A stretch of 64,000 nt of DNA, from NCBI RefSeq assembly GCF_002860325.1, contig NZ_PKOJ01000007.1:124001-188000 (forward strand), given 5' to 3'. The stretch is from Neptunicoccus cionae (GTDB taxonomy: Bacteria > Pseudomonadota > Alphaproteobacteria > Rhodobacterales > Rhodobacteraceae). Made by a program: the position numbers and the translations under genes. The notes under the pieces are model-generated. The model was given only the letters and a program-made list of their open reading frames with translations, did no database searches and was not told where the DNA came from. Positions 20,188 through 28,915 of the stretch are shown piece after piece. Numbering within the stretch: the first letter of the stretch is position 1; each line of letters opens with the position of its first letter.

Positions 20188-21332
20188 TAGTCGCGCTCCG
20201 CCAGAAGGTGACGGGCGGTGATCAGGCGCATGATTTCGTTGGTGCCTTCAAGGATCTGATGTACCCGCAAGTCACGGACCAGTTTCTCCATCCCGTAATC
20301 CGCCAGATAGCCGTAGCCGCCGTGCAATTGCAGAGCGTCATTGGCGACTTTGAAGGCGGTGTCGGTGACAAACCGTTTGGCCATAGCGCAGTGTTTGGAA
20401 GCATCCGGAGCACTGTTATCGAGCTTCCATGCAGCCTGACGCAGGAAAACGCGGGCGGCCTGAAGTTCGATTTCCATATCCGCCAGTTTGAACTGCAGGG
20501 CCTGAAACTGGTCGATGGTCTTTCCGAAGGCCTTGCGCTCTCCGGTGTAGTTCAATGCCGCAGTCAGTGCAGCCTGCGCGCCCCCGAGCGCCCCTGCGGA
20601 GATGTTCAATCGTCCGCCGTCCAATCCGTTCATAGCATAAGCAAAGCCGCGGCCTTCCTCGCCGATCAGATTGTCCGCGGCGATCTTGCAATCGTCAAAC
20701 TGGACTTCGCTGGTGGGTTGCGCGCGCCAGCCCATTTTATCCTCAAGGGCGCCAAAAGACAGACCTTCCGCCCCGTTTTCCACGACAACTGCCGAAATAC
20801 CCTTGGGGCCATCCTCGCCGGTGCGGCACATCACGATATAGGCGTCCGAATAGCCGCCGCCGGAGATAAACGCCTTGGTACCGTTCAGCGTGTAGCCTTC
20901 GTTGGTGCGTACTGCTTTGGTGCGCAGGGCGCTGGCGTCGGAACCGGAACCGGGTTCGGTCAGGCAGTAGGAAAACACCTTGTTGAGCGATGTCAGGTCG
21001 GGTAGCCATTTGGCTTTCTGCTCGGCCGTGCCGAACTTGTCGATCATGCCGCCAACCATGTTGTGGATCGACAAGAACGATCCGACAGAGGGGCAGGCCA
21101 TGGCCAGTGCCTCAAACACGAGCGTCGCATCAAGACGGGTCAGACCGGCGCCACCGGAGTCTTCCGAGACATAAAGCCCGCCAAAGCCGAGCTCGCCGAC
21201 CTCGCGCCAGAGATCTTTAGGGATTGTACCGTCTTTTTCCCATTGCTGGGCATAAGGGGCGATCTTTTCCTGCCCGAAGGCATAGGCCATATCAAAAATT
21301 GCGGTTTGTTCTTCGCTCAGGGCAAAATCCAT
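20187..21332 (-). CDS. acyl-CoA dehydrogenase, probably isobutyryl-CoA dehydrogenase
   Basis: A 381-residue FAD enzyme of the acyl-CoA dehydrogenase family. The FAD/substrate segment reads YCLTEPGSGSDASALRTKA and the catalytic base is Glu362 in QILEGTNEIMRL, in the position used by short-chain and branched-chain members. Its place next to the HIBYL-CoA hydrolase and mmsB suggests oxidation of isobutyryl-CoA to methacrylyl-CoA; substrate is inferred from context. A leader of about 130 bases with no obvious promoter separates it from the mmsA terminator. Confidence 0.9.
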   Translation of the reverse strand: MDFALSEEQTAIFDMAYAFGQEKIAPYAQQWEKDGTIPKDLWREVGELGFGGLYVSEDSGGAGLTRLDATLVFEALAMACPSVGSFLSIHNMVGGMIDKFGTAEQKAKWLPDLTSLNKVFSYCLTEPGSGSDASALRTKAVRTNEGYTLNGTKAFISGGGYSDAYIVMCRTGEDGPKGISAVVVENGAEGLSFGALEDKMGWRAQPTSEVQFDDCKIAADNLIGEEGRGFAYAMNGLDGGRLNISAGALGGAQAALTAALNYTGERKAFGKTIDQFQALQFKLADMEIELQAARVFLRQAAWKLDNSAPDASKHCAMAKRFVTDTAFKVANDALQLHGGYGYLADYGMEKLVRDLRVHQILEGTNEIMRLITARHLLAERD

Positions 21333-21474
21333 GAAAGGCTCCGGTTTTGGGGAATTGAACGTGCGTTAACTTTCAATTGTTACAAAAGTTTTGCAAGGGG
21401 AAAGAAACCGGAAATTTCTTGAATTTCCTGACGTTATTTCGCGGCCCAGTGCCGGCTCCCCCCGTGCTCTGCAC

Positions 21475-21500
21475 AAAAAGGGCGGGGAATAACCCCGCCC
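21475..21500 (-). terminator. intrinsic terminator of mmsA
   Basis: GGGCGGGG (21480-21487) pairs with CCCCGCCC (21493-21500) over a 5-nt loop; five T residues follow on the minus strand (complement of 21475-21479). Confidence 0.9.
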
Positions 21501-21513
21501 GATTTTAGTCTGT

Positions 21514-23013
21514 TTATTCCATAGTCGGGATAGAGAAATCCGCCCCTTCTTTGGTGCCCGAAGGCCAGCGGGAGGTTACGGTTTTGGTGCGTGTGTAGAA
21601 TTTGAACGCATCCGGTCCGTGCTGGTTCAGGTCGCCAAAGGCAGATTTCTTCCAGCCGCCAAAGGTGTGATAGGCCAAAGGCACGGGGATTGGCACGTTC
21701 ACGCCAACCATGCCGATGTTGATCCGGTTGGCAAAGTCACGCGCTGTGTCACCGTCACGGGTGAAAATCGCGGTGCCGTTGCCGTATTCGTGGTCCATCG
21801 CAATGCCAAGGGCCTCTTCATAGGATTGCGCCCGTACGGTGGACAGAACCGGACCGAAGATCTCTTTCTTGTAGATGTCCATATCTGTTGTGACATTGTC
21901 AAACAGGCAGGCACCCACAAAGAATCCATCCTCATAACCTTGCAGGCTGAAGTTGCGGCCATCAACCACCAGATCGGCCCCGTCTTTCACGCCGGTTTCC
22001 ACCAGCCCGAGGATGTTCTCTTTTGCAGCAGCCGTGACAACCGGACCGAAGTCTACGTCGTCGCCTGCTGTATAAGGCCCGATTTTTAGCGCTTCGACCC
22101 GTGGGGCCAGTTTCTCAATCAGACGGTCGGCCGTTTCATCGCCAACAGGAACAGCAACGGAAATCGCCATGCAGCGTTCGCCGGCAGCGCCGTAACCGGC
22201 ACCGATCAACGCATCAACCGCCTGATCCATGTCGGCATCCGGCATGATGATCATGTGGTTTTTTGCGCCGCCAAAGCACTGGACCCGTTTGCCGTTGGAA
22301 CACCCGCGACCGTAGATGTATTCGGCAATCGGGGTGGAGCCAACAAAGCCCACGGACTGGATTACGTCATTGTCAAGGATCGCATCAACCGCTTCCTTGT
22401 CGCCGTTCACCACCTGAATGATGCCCTTGGGCAGACCGGCTTCTTCCATCAGGGCCGCCAGCATCATCGGAACAGAAGGATCACGTTCGGACGGCTTCAG
22501 GATAAAGGCGTTGCCGCAGGCAATTGCAGGCGCAAACATCCACATGGGGATCATGGCAGGGAAGTTGAACGGGGTGATACCCGCCGTTACGCCCAGAGCC
22601 TGTTTCATGGAATACATGTCAATGCCCGGACCTGCGCCGTCGGTGAATTCACCCTTAAGCAGTTGCGGCGCGCCAATACAGTATTCCACAACTTCCAGAC
22701 CACGGATCACGTCACCTTTGGCATCGGGGAAGGTTTTGCCGTGCTCACGGGACAGGGTTTCGGCCAGTTTGTCCATGTCGCGGTGCAGCAGGGAAACCAT
22801 TTTCATCATCACACGGGCGCGAACCTGCGGGTTCTTGGCAGCCCATGCGGGTTGCGCGGCTTTTGCGATTTCGACAGCTTTCGCCATCTCATCGTTGCTG
22901 GCCAGTGCGACCTGCGCCTGAACTTCACCTGTGGCGGGGTTGTAAACATCTGCGGTACGACCGCTGGTGCCTGCAACATGCTCGCCGTTGATGTAGTGTC
23001 CGATCTGTTCCAT
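21514..23013 (-). CDS. mmsA: methylmalonate-semialdehyde dehydrogenase (CoA-acylating)
   Basis: Converts methylmalonate semialdehyde to propionyl-CoA, the last step of distal valine degradation. The 499 residues follow the aldehyde dehydrogenase fold with nucleophile Cys281 (AAGERCMAIS), the cofactor segment FILKPSERDPS and the MMSDH-typical ITPFNFPAMIPMWMF. It is the first gene of the valine cluster on this strand and is closed by its own terminator, so the acyl-CoA dehydrogenase group downstream probably has a separate promoter. A divergent LysR regulator starts 157 bases upstream. Confidence 0.95.
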   Translation of the reverse strand: MEQIGHYINGEHVAGTSGRTADVYNPATGEVQAQVALASNDEMAKAVEIAKAAQPAWAAKNPQVRARVMMKMVSLLHRDMDKLAETLSREHGKTFPDAKGDVIRGLEVVEYCIGAPQLLKGEFTDGAGPGIDMYSMKQALGVTAGITPFNFPAMIPMWMFAPAIACGNAFILKPSERDPSVPMMLAALMEEAGLPKGIIQVVNGDKEAVDAILDNDVIQSVGFVGSTPIAEYIYGRGCSNGKRVQCFGGAKNHMIIMPDADMDQAVDALIGAGYGAAGERCMAISVAVPVGDETADRLIEKLAPRVEALKIGPYTAGDDVDFGPVVTAAAKENILGLVETGVKDGADLVVDGRNFSLQGYEDGFFVGACLFDNVTTDMDIYKKEIFGPVLSTVRAQSYEEALGIAMDHEYGNGTAIFTRDGDTARDFANRINIGMVGVNVPIPVPLAYHTFGGWKKSAFGDLNQHGPDAFKFYTRTKTVTSRWPSGTKEGADFSIPTME

Positions 23014-23098
23014 ATTCGATCTCCCGTAAGTGTTTCAAAACAGTTGCGCAGAGATTAACCCCGCAAAATTGCACGGTCTATAGGTTAATCACCAAGAC

Positions 23099-23120
23099 CA
23101 TTTTGCATTTTTGCAAAATG
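23099..23120. promoter_or_regulatory. palindromic operator between mmsA and the LysR gene
   Basis: CATTTTGCA (23099-23107) and TGCAAAATG (23112-23120) are perfect 9-bp inverted arms with a TTTT centre. A related GCAAAATTGC lies at about 23063. LysR proteins usually bind dyads with a T-N11-A core between divergent genes, which this contains. Confidence 0.55.
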
Positions 23121-23170
23121 ATCAGGCCTGTGCTACGTCTTTGCCGTGATGCGAAAAAGGGAAACACGCC

Positions 23171-24076
23171 GTGGCAAAAGATACGAACTGGGACGATTTG
23201 AAAGTGTTCTTTCACGTAGCGCAGGCCGAAAGCCTGACCGCCGGTGCAAAGGTTCTGCGAATGGACCCTGCAACCCTGTCCCGCCGGATTGCACGGCTGG
23301 AAGAAGGCATGGGCGCGCGGCTGTTCGCCAGAAGCCCGCAAGGCTATCATCTGACGGAGCGGGGGCAGCGCCTGCTGGCACATGTCGAGCAGATGGAACT
23401 GGCCGTTCGCTCTGCTCAAGGGGAGGTGGAAGATCAGGACGACACCCTGTCCGGTTCTATCCGGATCGGTGCACCGGACGGGGCGGCAAATTTTCTGTTG
23501 CCACAGGTTTGCGCCGAGATTTGTGACGAGAACCCCGGGCTCGACATGCAAATTCTTGCGGTTCCGCGTGTGCTAAACCTGTCAAAGCGGGAGGCTGACA
23601 TGGCGATTACTGTCTCGCCTCCAAAAACAGGGCGGTTGAGCGTCCAGAAGATTTCGGACTACACACTTCACCTAGCGGCGACGAAAGACTACCTCGCCAG
23701 TCACTCGCAAATCAGGGACAAAGCCGATCTGAAAGATCACCGGCTTATCGGCTATATTAACGATCTGATTTTCGACGATGAACTCGACTATATGGGCGAA
23801 ATGGGCGAGGCCATTCGTGCACCGCTGACGTCAAACAGCTTTTCGGTGCAGATGAACTGGGCGCGGCGCGGCGCCGGTGTTTGTATTGTACACGATTTCG
23901 CCATCCCCACATTCCCCGAGGTCGAGCGTATCCTGACGGACCAGATTTCCCTGACCCGTTCATTCTATCTGGTGCGTCACAGTGATGACCGGCGGGTGGA
24001 ACGGTTGAACCGTGTCGCGCAGCTGCTAACGGGAAAAATCCGGCAGGAGATCAAGCGATTGCAAGCTGCGGCTTGA
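23171..24076 (+). CDS. LysR-family regulator, probable regulator of mmsA
   Basis: A 301-residue LysR regulator starting at GTG (AAAAAGGGAAA upstream). The helix-turn-helix is NWDDLKVFFHVAQAESLTAG followed by LRMDPATLSRRIARLEEGMG. The rest is an effector-binding domain. It is divergently oriented to mmsA with a perfect palindrome between them, the standard arrangement for LysR control of the neighbouring operon. In Pseudomonas mmsAB is controlled by an AraC-type protein, so a LysR regulator here would be a different solution; its effector is unknown. Confidence 0.88.
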   Translation: MAKDTNWDDLKVFFHVAQAESLTAGAKVLRMDPATLSRRIARLEEGMGARLFARSPQGYHLTERGQRLLAHVEQMELAVRSAQGEVEDQDDTLSGSIRIGAPDGAANFLLPQVCAEICDENPGLDMQILAVPRVLNLSKREADMAITVSPPKTGRLSVQKISDYTLHLAATKDYLASHSQIRDKADLKDHRLIGYINDLIFDDELDYMGEMGEAIRAPLTSNSFSVQMNWARRGAGVCIVHDFAIPTFPEVERILTDQISLTRSFYLVRHSDDRRVERLNRVAQLLTGKIRQEIKRLQAAA

Positions 24077-24132
24077 CAGAACGAGCCTGCGCAACGCACG
24101 ATTGAATTCTGAGTTAAGAGGAGGTTACGCCC

Positions 24133-24567
24133 ATGTTGATCAAACAGATCCTTGCCGGAAAATCTGCGGGAAAGATTGCCACTGTGAAACCCGATGACAA
24201 GGTAAGCGAGGCGGCAAACCTGCTGTCCACTTACGGAATCGGGGCATTGGTGGTGTCCAAAACCGGATCGGATGTGTTGGGAATTCTGTCAGAACGGGAC
24301 ATCGTTCGGGAACTGGGTAAACGGGGCGGCAGCTGCATGTCTGATGTGGTGGGCGATCTGATGACCTCGGACATTATAACCACAACGCCTGCGGAAACAG
24401 CCGAGAGCGTTCTGCAAACCATGACAGACAAGCGCTTCCGCCACATGCCTGTGATGGAGGATAATGCGATGGTGGGGATCGTTTCTATCGGGGATATTGT
24501 CAGCGCCCGCCTTGCAGAGGTCAGTTCTGAAAAGAACGCCATGCAAGACATGATCATGGGCCGCTAA
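24133..24567 (+). CDS. CBS-pair domain protein
   Basis: A 144-residue protein made of two CBS motifs and little else. The first spans about 10-62 (VSEAANLLSTYGIGALVVSK then GILSERDIVRELGKRG) and the second about 76-128 (FRHMPVMEDNAMVGIVSIGD). Such stand-alone pairs bind adenine nucleotides and act as energy or redox sensors for partner enzymes. GAGGAGG lies directly upstream of the ATG. No partner is evident nearby. A long hairpin (24586-24617) follows. Confidence 0.88.
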   Translation: MLIKQILAGKSAGKIATVKPDDKVSEAANLLSTYGIGALVVSKTGSDVLGILSERDIVRELGKRGGSCMSDVVGDLMTSDIITTTPAETAESVLQTMTDKRFRHMPVMEDNAMVGIVSIGDIVSARLAEVSSEKNAMQDMIMGR

Positions 24568-24585
24568 AGCGCAGCCTGACATTCA

Positions 24586-24617
24586 AACAGGCCAGTCCGG
24601 CGGGCTGGCCGCCTGTT
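24586..24617 (+). repeat. interrupted hairpin downstream of the CBS gene
   Basis: AACAGG plus CCAG pairs with CTGG plus CCTGTT, giving about 10 bp with a small bulge. There is no T-run, so it is a transcript-end or RNA-stability hairpin rather than a clear terminator. Confidence 0.4.
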
Positions 24618-24711
24618 CACTGGCGCAACTTTGTAACGCCACGTTTTATCTTGCATTTTTCAGGACCACAGATCATCCAATGTGGGACTAACGCGAAAAA
24701 AGGCCTAATCC

Positions 24712-25203
24712 ATGCGCACAGGACTCTATCCCGGCACCTTCGATCCCGTCACTCACGGCCATCTGGATATTTTCAGACGGTCCTGCTCTCTGGTTGACCG
24801 GCTTGTGATCGGGGTTGCCATCAACCGCGACAAGGGCCCTTTGTTTACGTTGGAAGAGCGGGTTGCAATGGTAGAAGCCACCTGCGGAGACATTGCACGG
24901 GATATGGGTGTGGAGATTGTCGTCCATCCGTTCGAAAACCTGCTGATCCACTGCGCGCAGGAAGTTGGAGCCTCGGTAATTATTCGCGGATTGCGGGCGG
25001 TTTCGGATTTCGAATATGAATTCCAGATGGTCGGTATGAACCGCGCTATGAACGACGACATCGAAACCGTGTTTCTTATGGCCGAGGCGCAGCACCAGTC
25101 TATTGCCTCGAAACTTGTCAAGGAAATCGCCCGTCTCGGCGGCGATATCGATGGTTTCGTCCCCAAAGATGTGGCTGCCGCTGTGCGCGAAAAATACGCG
25201 TGA
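24712..25203 (+). CDS. coaD: phosphopantetheine adenylyltransferase
   Basis: Transfers AMP from ATP to 4'-phosphopantetheine to make dephospho-CoA in coenzyme A synthesis. The 163-residue protein has the nucleotidyltransferase motif TFDPVTHGH at 9-17, the conserved IIRGLRAVSDFEYEFQM segment and a C-terminal SIASKLVKEIARLGGD corresponding to the ISSxxVRE motif. Length and all motifs are normal. It is followed after about 90 bases by the cyclophilin pair on the same strand. Confidence 0.96.
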   Translation: MRTGLYPGTFDPVTHGHLDIFRRSCSLVDRLVIGVAINRDKGPLFTLEERVAMVEATCGDIARDMGVEIVVHPFENLLIHCAQEVGASVIIRGLRAVSDFEYEFQMVGMNRAMNDDIETVFLMAEAQHQSIASKLVKEIARLGGDIDGFVPKDVAAAVREKYA

Positions 25204-25296
25204 TCCTGCCAATTTAACGGGCAGGGGGTGAAACCGCTCTTTCCCTTGGGATTTTCATCTATTAGGGTGCCGCAAAATCAAACTGCGGAGGCCCGA

Positions 25297-25803
25297 ATGG
25301 CTGATTTCAAAGATCCCGAAAACGGTATCATCATCAAACTGAAAGACGGCGATGTAAAAATCGACTTGCTCCCCGATGTTGCACCCCAACACGTTGCACG
25401 CATGAAAGAGCTCGCCCGCAGCGGCCAGTATGACGGCGTTGTATTTCACCGCGTGATCGACGGCTTCATGGCGCAAACCGGCGACGTGAAAAACGGCAAT
25501 GCAAATAACGACTTCAACCTGCGCATGGCAGGGACCGGTGGTTCTGACCTGCCAAACGTTCCGGCTGAATTCTCCAAGGTTCCTCACGCACGCGGTTCTA
25601 TCGGTGCTGCCCGCAGCCAGAACCCTGACAGTGCGAACTCCCAATTCTTTATCAACTTCAGCGACAATGACTTCCTGAACGGTCAGTACACCGTTTACGG
25701 TCAGGTCATTGAAGGCATGGAACATGTTGACGCGATCACACGGGGCGAGCCACCTGCGCAGCCGGATCAGATGATTTCCGTCAAAGTGGCGGCAGACGTA
25801 TAA
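25297..25803 (+). CDS. cytoplasmic cyclophilin-type peptidyl-prolyl isomerase
   Basis: A 168-residue cyclophilin without signal peptide, accelerating proline isomerisation in the cytoplasm. The active-site segment is FHRVIDGFMAQTGD at 50-63, followed by the RSQNPDSANSQFFI motif. The ATG at 25297 with GCGGAG upstream is preferred; an in-frame start at 25228 would add 23 unlike residues. Its stop overlaps the start of the exported cyclophilin (TAATG), so the pair is translationally coupled and looks like a duplication. Confidence 0.93.
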   Translation: MADFKDPENGIIIKLKDGDVKIDLLPDVAPQHVARMKELARSGQYDGVVFHRVIDGFMAQTGDVKNGNANNDFNLRMAGTGGSDLPNVPAEFSKVPHARGSIGAARSQNPDSANSQFFINFSDNDFLNGQYTVYGQVIEGMEHVDAITRGEPPAQPDQMISVKVAADV

Positions 25804-26381
25804 TGCGGCTGTTTAAAACGCTTCTGGCGGTGGCAACCCTTGCCGCCGCACCGCTGTTCGCCGCCGAGGATGAGAATATCCTCGTCATCGAAGTTGCGGG
25901 CGAGACCAGCGGCACAGTCGAGATCGAACTGTTGCCAGAGGTTGCCCCGCGCCATGTAGAGCGGATCAAACGGCTGACCCGTGACGGTCTCTATGACGAT
26001 GTGGTGTTCCACCGTGTGATTCCCGATTTCATGGCCCAAACCGGCGATGTTGAGCACGGCCAGCGTGAAGGCTTCAACCTGCGCTATGCCGGCATTGGTG
26101 GTTCGGCGTTCCCCGACCTTCCGGCAGAGTTTTCGGACATCGAGTATGAAACCGGTGTGGTTGGCATGGCCCGTTCGCAAGACCCGAACTCGGCTAACTC
26201 CCAGTTCTTCATCATGTTTGCACCGGCTCCTTTCCTGAACGGCCAGTATACGGTTGTTGGTAAAGTGCTTTCGGGGCAGGACGTGGTAGACAGCATCAAA
26301 AAAGGCGATCAATCCGCCAATGGTGCCGTGGCAGAGCCCGACTATATGGAAACGGTCCGCATCAAGGCCGATATCGAATAA
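25803..26381 (+). CDS. exported cyclophilin-type peptidyl-prolyl isomerase
   Basis: A 192-residue cyclophilin with a signal peptide (MRLFKTLLAVATLAAAPLFA), so the mature enzyme acts in the periplasm. The active-site block FHRVIPDFMAQTGD and RSQDPNSANSQFFI closely parallel the preceding gene, indicating duplication with one copy exported. It starts one base inside the previous stop. Confidence 0.93.
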   Translation: MRLFKTLLAVATLAAAPLFAAEDENILVIEVAGETSGTVEIELLPEVAPRHVERIKRLTRDGLYDDVVFHRVIPDFMAQTGDVEHGQREGFNLRYAGIGGSAFPDLPAEFSDIEYETGVVGMARSQDPNSANSQFFIMFAPAPFLNGQYTVVGKVLSGQDVVDSIKKGDQSANGAVAEPDYMETVRIKADIE

Positions 26382-26388
26382 TTCCGGT

Positions 26389-26408
26389 GCGCCCCTTTTA
26401 TGGGGCGC
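26389..26408. repeat. hairpin between convergent genes
   Basis: GCGCCCC (26389-26395) and GGGGCGC (26402-26408) with loop TTTTAT, between the exported cyclophilin and the convergent methyltransferase gene. It has no T-run and may slow transcripts from either side. Confidence 0.4.
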
Positions 26409-26460
26409 CCGCTACACTAGGTGGCTGTGTGATCTGCCTGAATACACACAGAAACAGCCT

Positions 26461-27567
26461 TCACTTCTCCACGTAGAACCCGTTTTTATACAATGCCGCG
26501 CAGAGGGGTTGCAGTACCCCCGCCTGTGTTACCCAATCCGCACGGTCAGGCACCAGAACCGATCCCATACACTCGGCTTTAATGCGCAAGGCATCCGCCT
26601 GCTGCTGGGATGTTCCCGAAAGCCAGATCCGGCCGCTGACATAGCCGCAGTTATAATCTTTGTATCGTTGGAGAAAACCTTCGTAGGGGGCGATCAGAAC
26701 TGTTCCCGGCCGCGCCGTGCTACAGATATGGCGTTCCAGTTCTATCAGGAGTTCCGGATTGGCGATGGGCTGGTAGAAGTAGATTACATCATAATCGTTG
26801 TAACGTTCAAAGGTTAGCGCATCGCCCCGATGGATATTGCAGGACGGCGGCGCAACCGACTGCATCAGCTTGCGAGCGGCAGCTTCGTAATTCGGGTCGT
26901 ATTCCAGCCCATCGGCACAGCCGAAATATTCCCGCGCAAGCAAAACCTTGGTGCCACCCCCACAGCCCACATCTAGAAACCGGACCGGCGCAGACAGGTC
27001 TTTTGCCAGACACACACGATAGGCGGCGTGGAGGTGCGCACCAAAGACAGAAACCGGCAACGGGATGTCCTTGAACAGACCCATACTTTCAGAGGTTTCG
27101 TCCTGCTGGTCGCGTGGGCTAACAAATTCGTGCATCCGCACCAGAAAACCGTCCAGCGCAGCCAGTCGTTGCGCTAGGGCAGAACCGTCTGGCAGGGGTT
27201 CCCCGTAAAGCGGGCTTGGGGCAGTTTCGGCACAAAGCCGCGTTGCCCGCATGATCCGGTTCCAGACCTCAAGCATCCGTTTGGGGTCCGCCCCGAAAAC
27301 TGCCGTGTCTTTTGCCGCCCTGCGCTCGGCAAGCGGTAACTTTTTGAAGTCTTCCGATCCAAGGAACAACGCCCTGTCCCGAACCAGTCGGACCAGCTCT
27401 GCACGCAGTTTGGCCAGCGCCGCAAAACGGGATTCGATTATTTCGGGGTTACGGTCGCTGGCGGGTTTTTGCAACTCGTCGCCAAGACCCTGCGCATGCC
27501 CCCGTGCCGCCGTGCAGGCCCGCTCCGTTTTCCGGTGCAGGTCCTGCGGGCGTTCTGTCGGGGGCAT
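26461..27567 (-). CDS. class I SAM-dependent methyltransferase of unknown substrate
   Basis: A 368-residue protein. The C-terminal half is a Rossmann methyltransferase with motif I VRFLDVGCGGGTK (196-207), an acidic motif II (GLEYDP, about 220-225) and a motif IV region (YDVIYFYQPI). The N-terminal 190 residues are mainly charged helix (ERRAAKD, LRAELVRLVRDRALFLG) with no family I recognise and may bind the substrate. It is convergent with the cyclophilins and starts 24 bases after the tyrS stop on the same strand, perhaps cotranscribed with it. Confidence 0.8.
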   Translation of the reverse strand: MPPTERPQDLHRKTERACTAARGHAQGLGDELQKPASDRNPEIIESRFAALAKLRAELVRLVRDRALFLGSEDFKKLPLAERRAAKDTAVFGADPKRMLEVWNRIMRATRLCAETAPSPLYGEPLPDGSALAQRLAALDGFLVRMHEFVSPRDQQDETSESMGLFKDIPLPVSVFGAHLHAAYRVCLAKDLSAPVRFLDVGCGGGTKVLLAREYFGCADGLEYDPNYEAAARKLMQSVAPPSCNIHRGDALTFERYNDYDVIYFYQPIANPELLIELERHICSTARPGTVLIAPYEGFLQRYKDYNCGYVSGRIWLSGTSQQQADALRIKAECMGSVLVPDRADWVTQAGVLQPLCAALYKNGFYVEK

Positions 27568-27590
27568 GGCCTTCTCCTGATGCTGGCCCG

Positions 27591-28844
27591 TTAGTCCTTG
27601 AGGCGGGCCAGTGCGTGACGTTTCTTTCCGGCAGAAAGCTTAACAGACCCGCGCAATTTGTCAGCGGAAATGACAAGACCCGCATCGCTCAGCGCTTCAT
27701 CGTCCAGCTTTGCCCCACCATCCGCGATCAGGCGTTTGGCTTCCTTGCCCGAACCGCTCAGGCCGGATTTGACCAGCAGTTGCACAATAGAGATACCGTC
27801 CCCGACATCCGCCGCTGAGAATGTGACGGTTGGCAGGTCGTCCCCGACACCGCCTTTTTCGAACACTTCCCGCGCCGTTGCTTCCGCTGTCGCAGCCGCG
27901 TCCGCACCGTGCGCCAGTGTGGTTACGGCATTGGCCAGAATCGACTTCGCCTCGTTGATCTCGCTGCCTTGCAGCGCGCCCAGACGGTCGCATTCATCCA
28001 GAGGCATTTCGGTGTAGAGCTTCAGGAACCGTCCCACATCCGCATCCGTGGTATTGCGCCAGAACTGCCAGAATTCATAAGGGGAGCGCATCGCAGGATT
28101 GAGCCAGATCGCCCCGTCAGCAGTTTTCCCCATCTTCTTACCATCAGATGTGGTCAGAAGCGGGGTGGTTAACCCGTAAACCTCGTTCGAGATCACACGA
28201 CGGGTCAGGTCGATACCGTTCACGATATTACCCCACTGGTCCGAACCGCCCATTTGCAGAACACACCCGTAGCGCCGGTTCAGTTCCATAAAGTCATAAG
28301 CTTGCAGAATCATGTAGTTGAACTCGAGGAACGAGAGGCTCTGCTCCCGGTCAATCCGGCTTTTCACGCTTTCAAAAGACAGCATCCGGTTCACCGAGAA
28401 ATGCCGCCCGATGTCGCGCAGGAATTCAAGGTAATTCAACCCGTCCAGCCATTCCGCATTGTTCAGCATCATCGCATCGGTGTCGCCGTCCCCGAAGGTC
28501 ACATAAGACGAAAACACCTGTTTGATTCCCGCAATGTTGGCGTCGATCTGATCATCCGTCAGCAAAGGGCGCTCGTCCGCACGGAAAGACGGATCGCCCA
28601 CTTTCGTGGTGCCGCCGCCCATCAGGACAAGGGGTTTGTTGCCGGTTTTTTGCAACCAGCGGAACATCATGATCTGGATCAGACTGCCAACATGCAGGGA
28701 TTTTGCAGTGGCATCAAAGCCGATATAGGCCGGCACGATACCTTTGAGCAGGCGGTCGTCGAGCCCCTCCAGGTCTGTGCAGTCCTGTAAGAAGCCCCGG
28801 CTCTGCATCACGTGCAGAAACTCTGATTTGGGCTTGTAAGTCAT
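27591..28844 (-). CDS. tyrS: tyrosyl-tRNA synthetase
   Basis: Class I synthetase that charges tRNA-Tyr. From ATG 28844 it is 417 residues, normal for TyrRS. The HIGH signature appears as LHVGSLIQ, the KMSKS loop as DGKKMGKT, and an S4 RNA-binding domain occupies the last 60 residues ([15 protein letters not shown]). The start [17 protein letters not shown] fits the family; an upstream in-frame ATG at 28916 would overlap the divergent anmK start and add atypical residues. The methyltransferase gene follows after 24 bases. Confidence 0.95.
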   Translation of the reverse strand: MTYKPKSEFLHVMQSRGFLQDCTDLEGLDDRLLKGIVPAYIGFDATAKSLHVGSLIQIMMFRWLQKTGNKPLVLMGGGTTKVGDPSFRADERPLLTDDQIDANIAGIKQVFSSYVTFGDGDTDAMMLNNAEWLDGLNYLEFLRDIGRHFSVNRMLSFESVKSRIDREQSLSFLEFNYMILQAYDFMELNRRYGCVLQMGGSDQWGNIVNGIDLTRRVISNEVYGLTTPLLTTSDGKKMGKTADGAIWLNPAMRSPYEFWQFWRNTTDADVGRFLKLYTEMPLDECDRLGALQGSEINEAKSILANAVTTLAHGADAAATAEATAREVFEKGGVGDDLPTVTFSAADVGDGISIVQLLVKSGLSGSGKEAKRLIADGGAKLDDEALSDAGLVISADKLRGSVKLSAGKKRHALARLKD

Positions 28845-28915
28845 CGGTCTTTGTCTTTCTTTGCTAGGAAATTGAGCGGCCACGTATAACGGTTGGCCGG
28901 GGAAAGGAAAGACCA

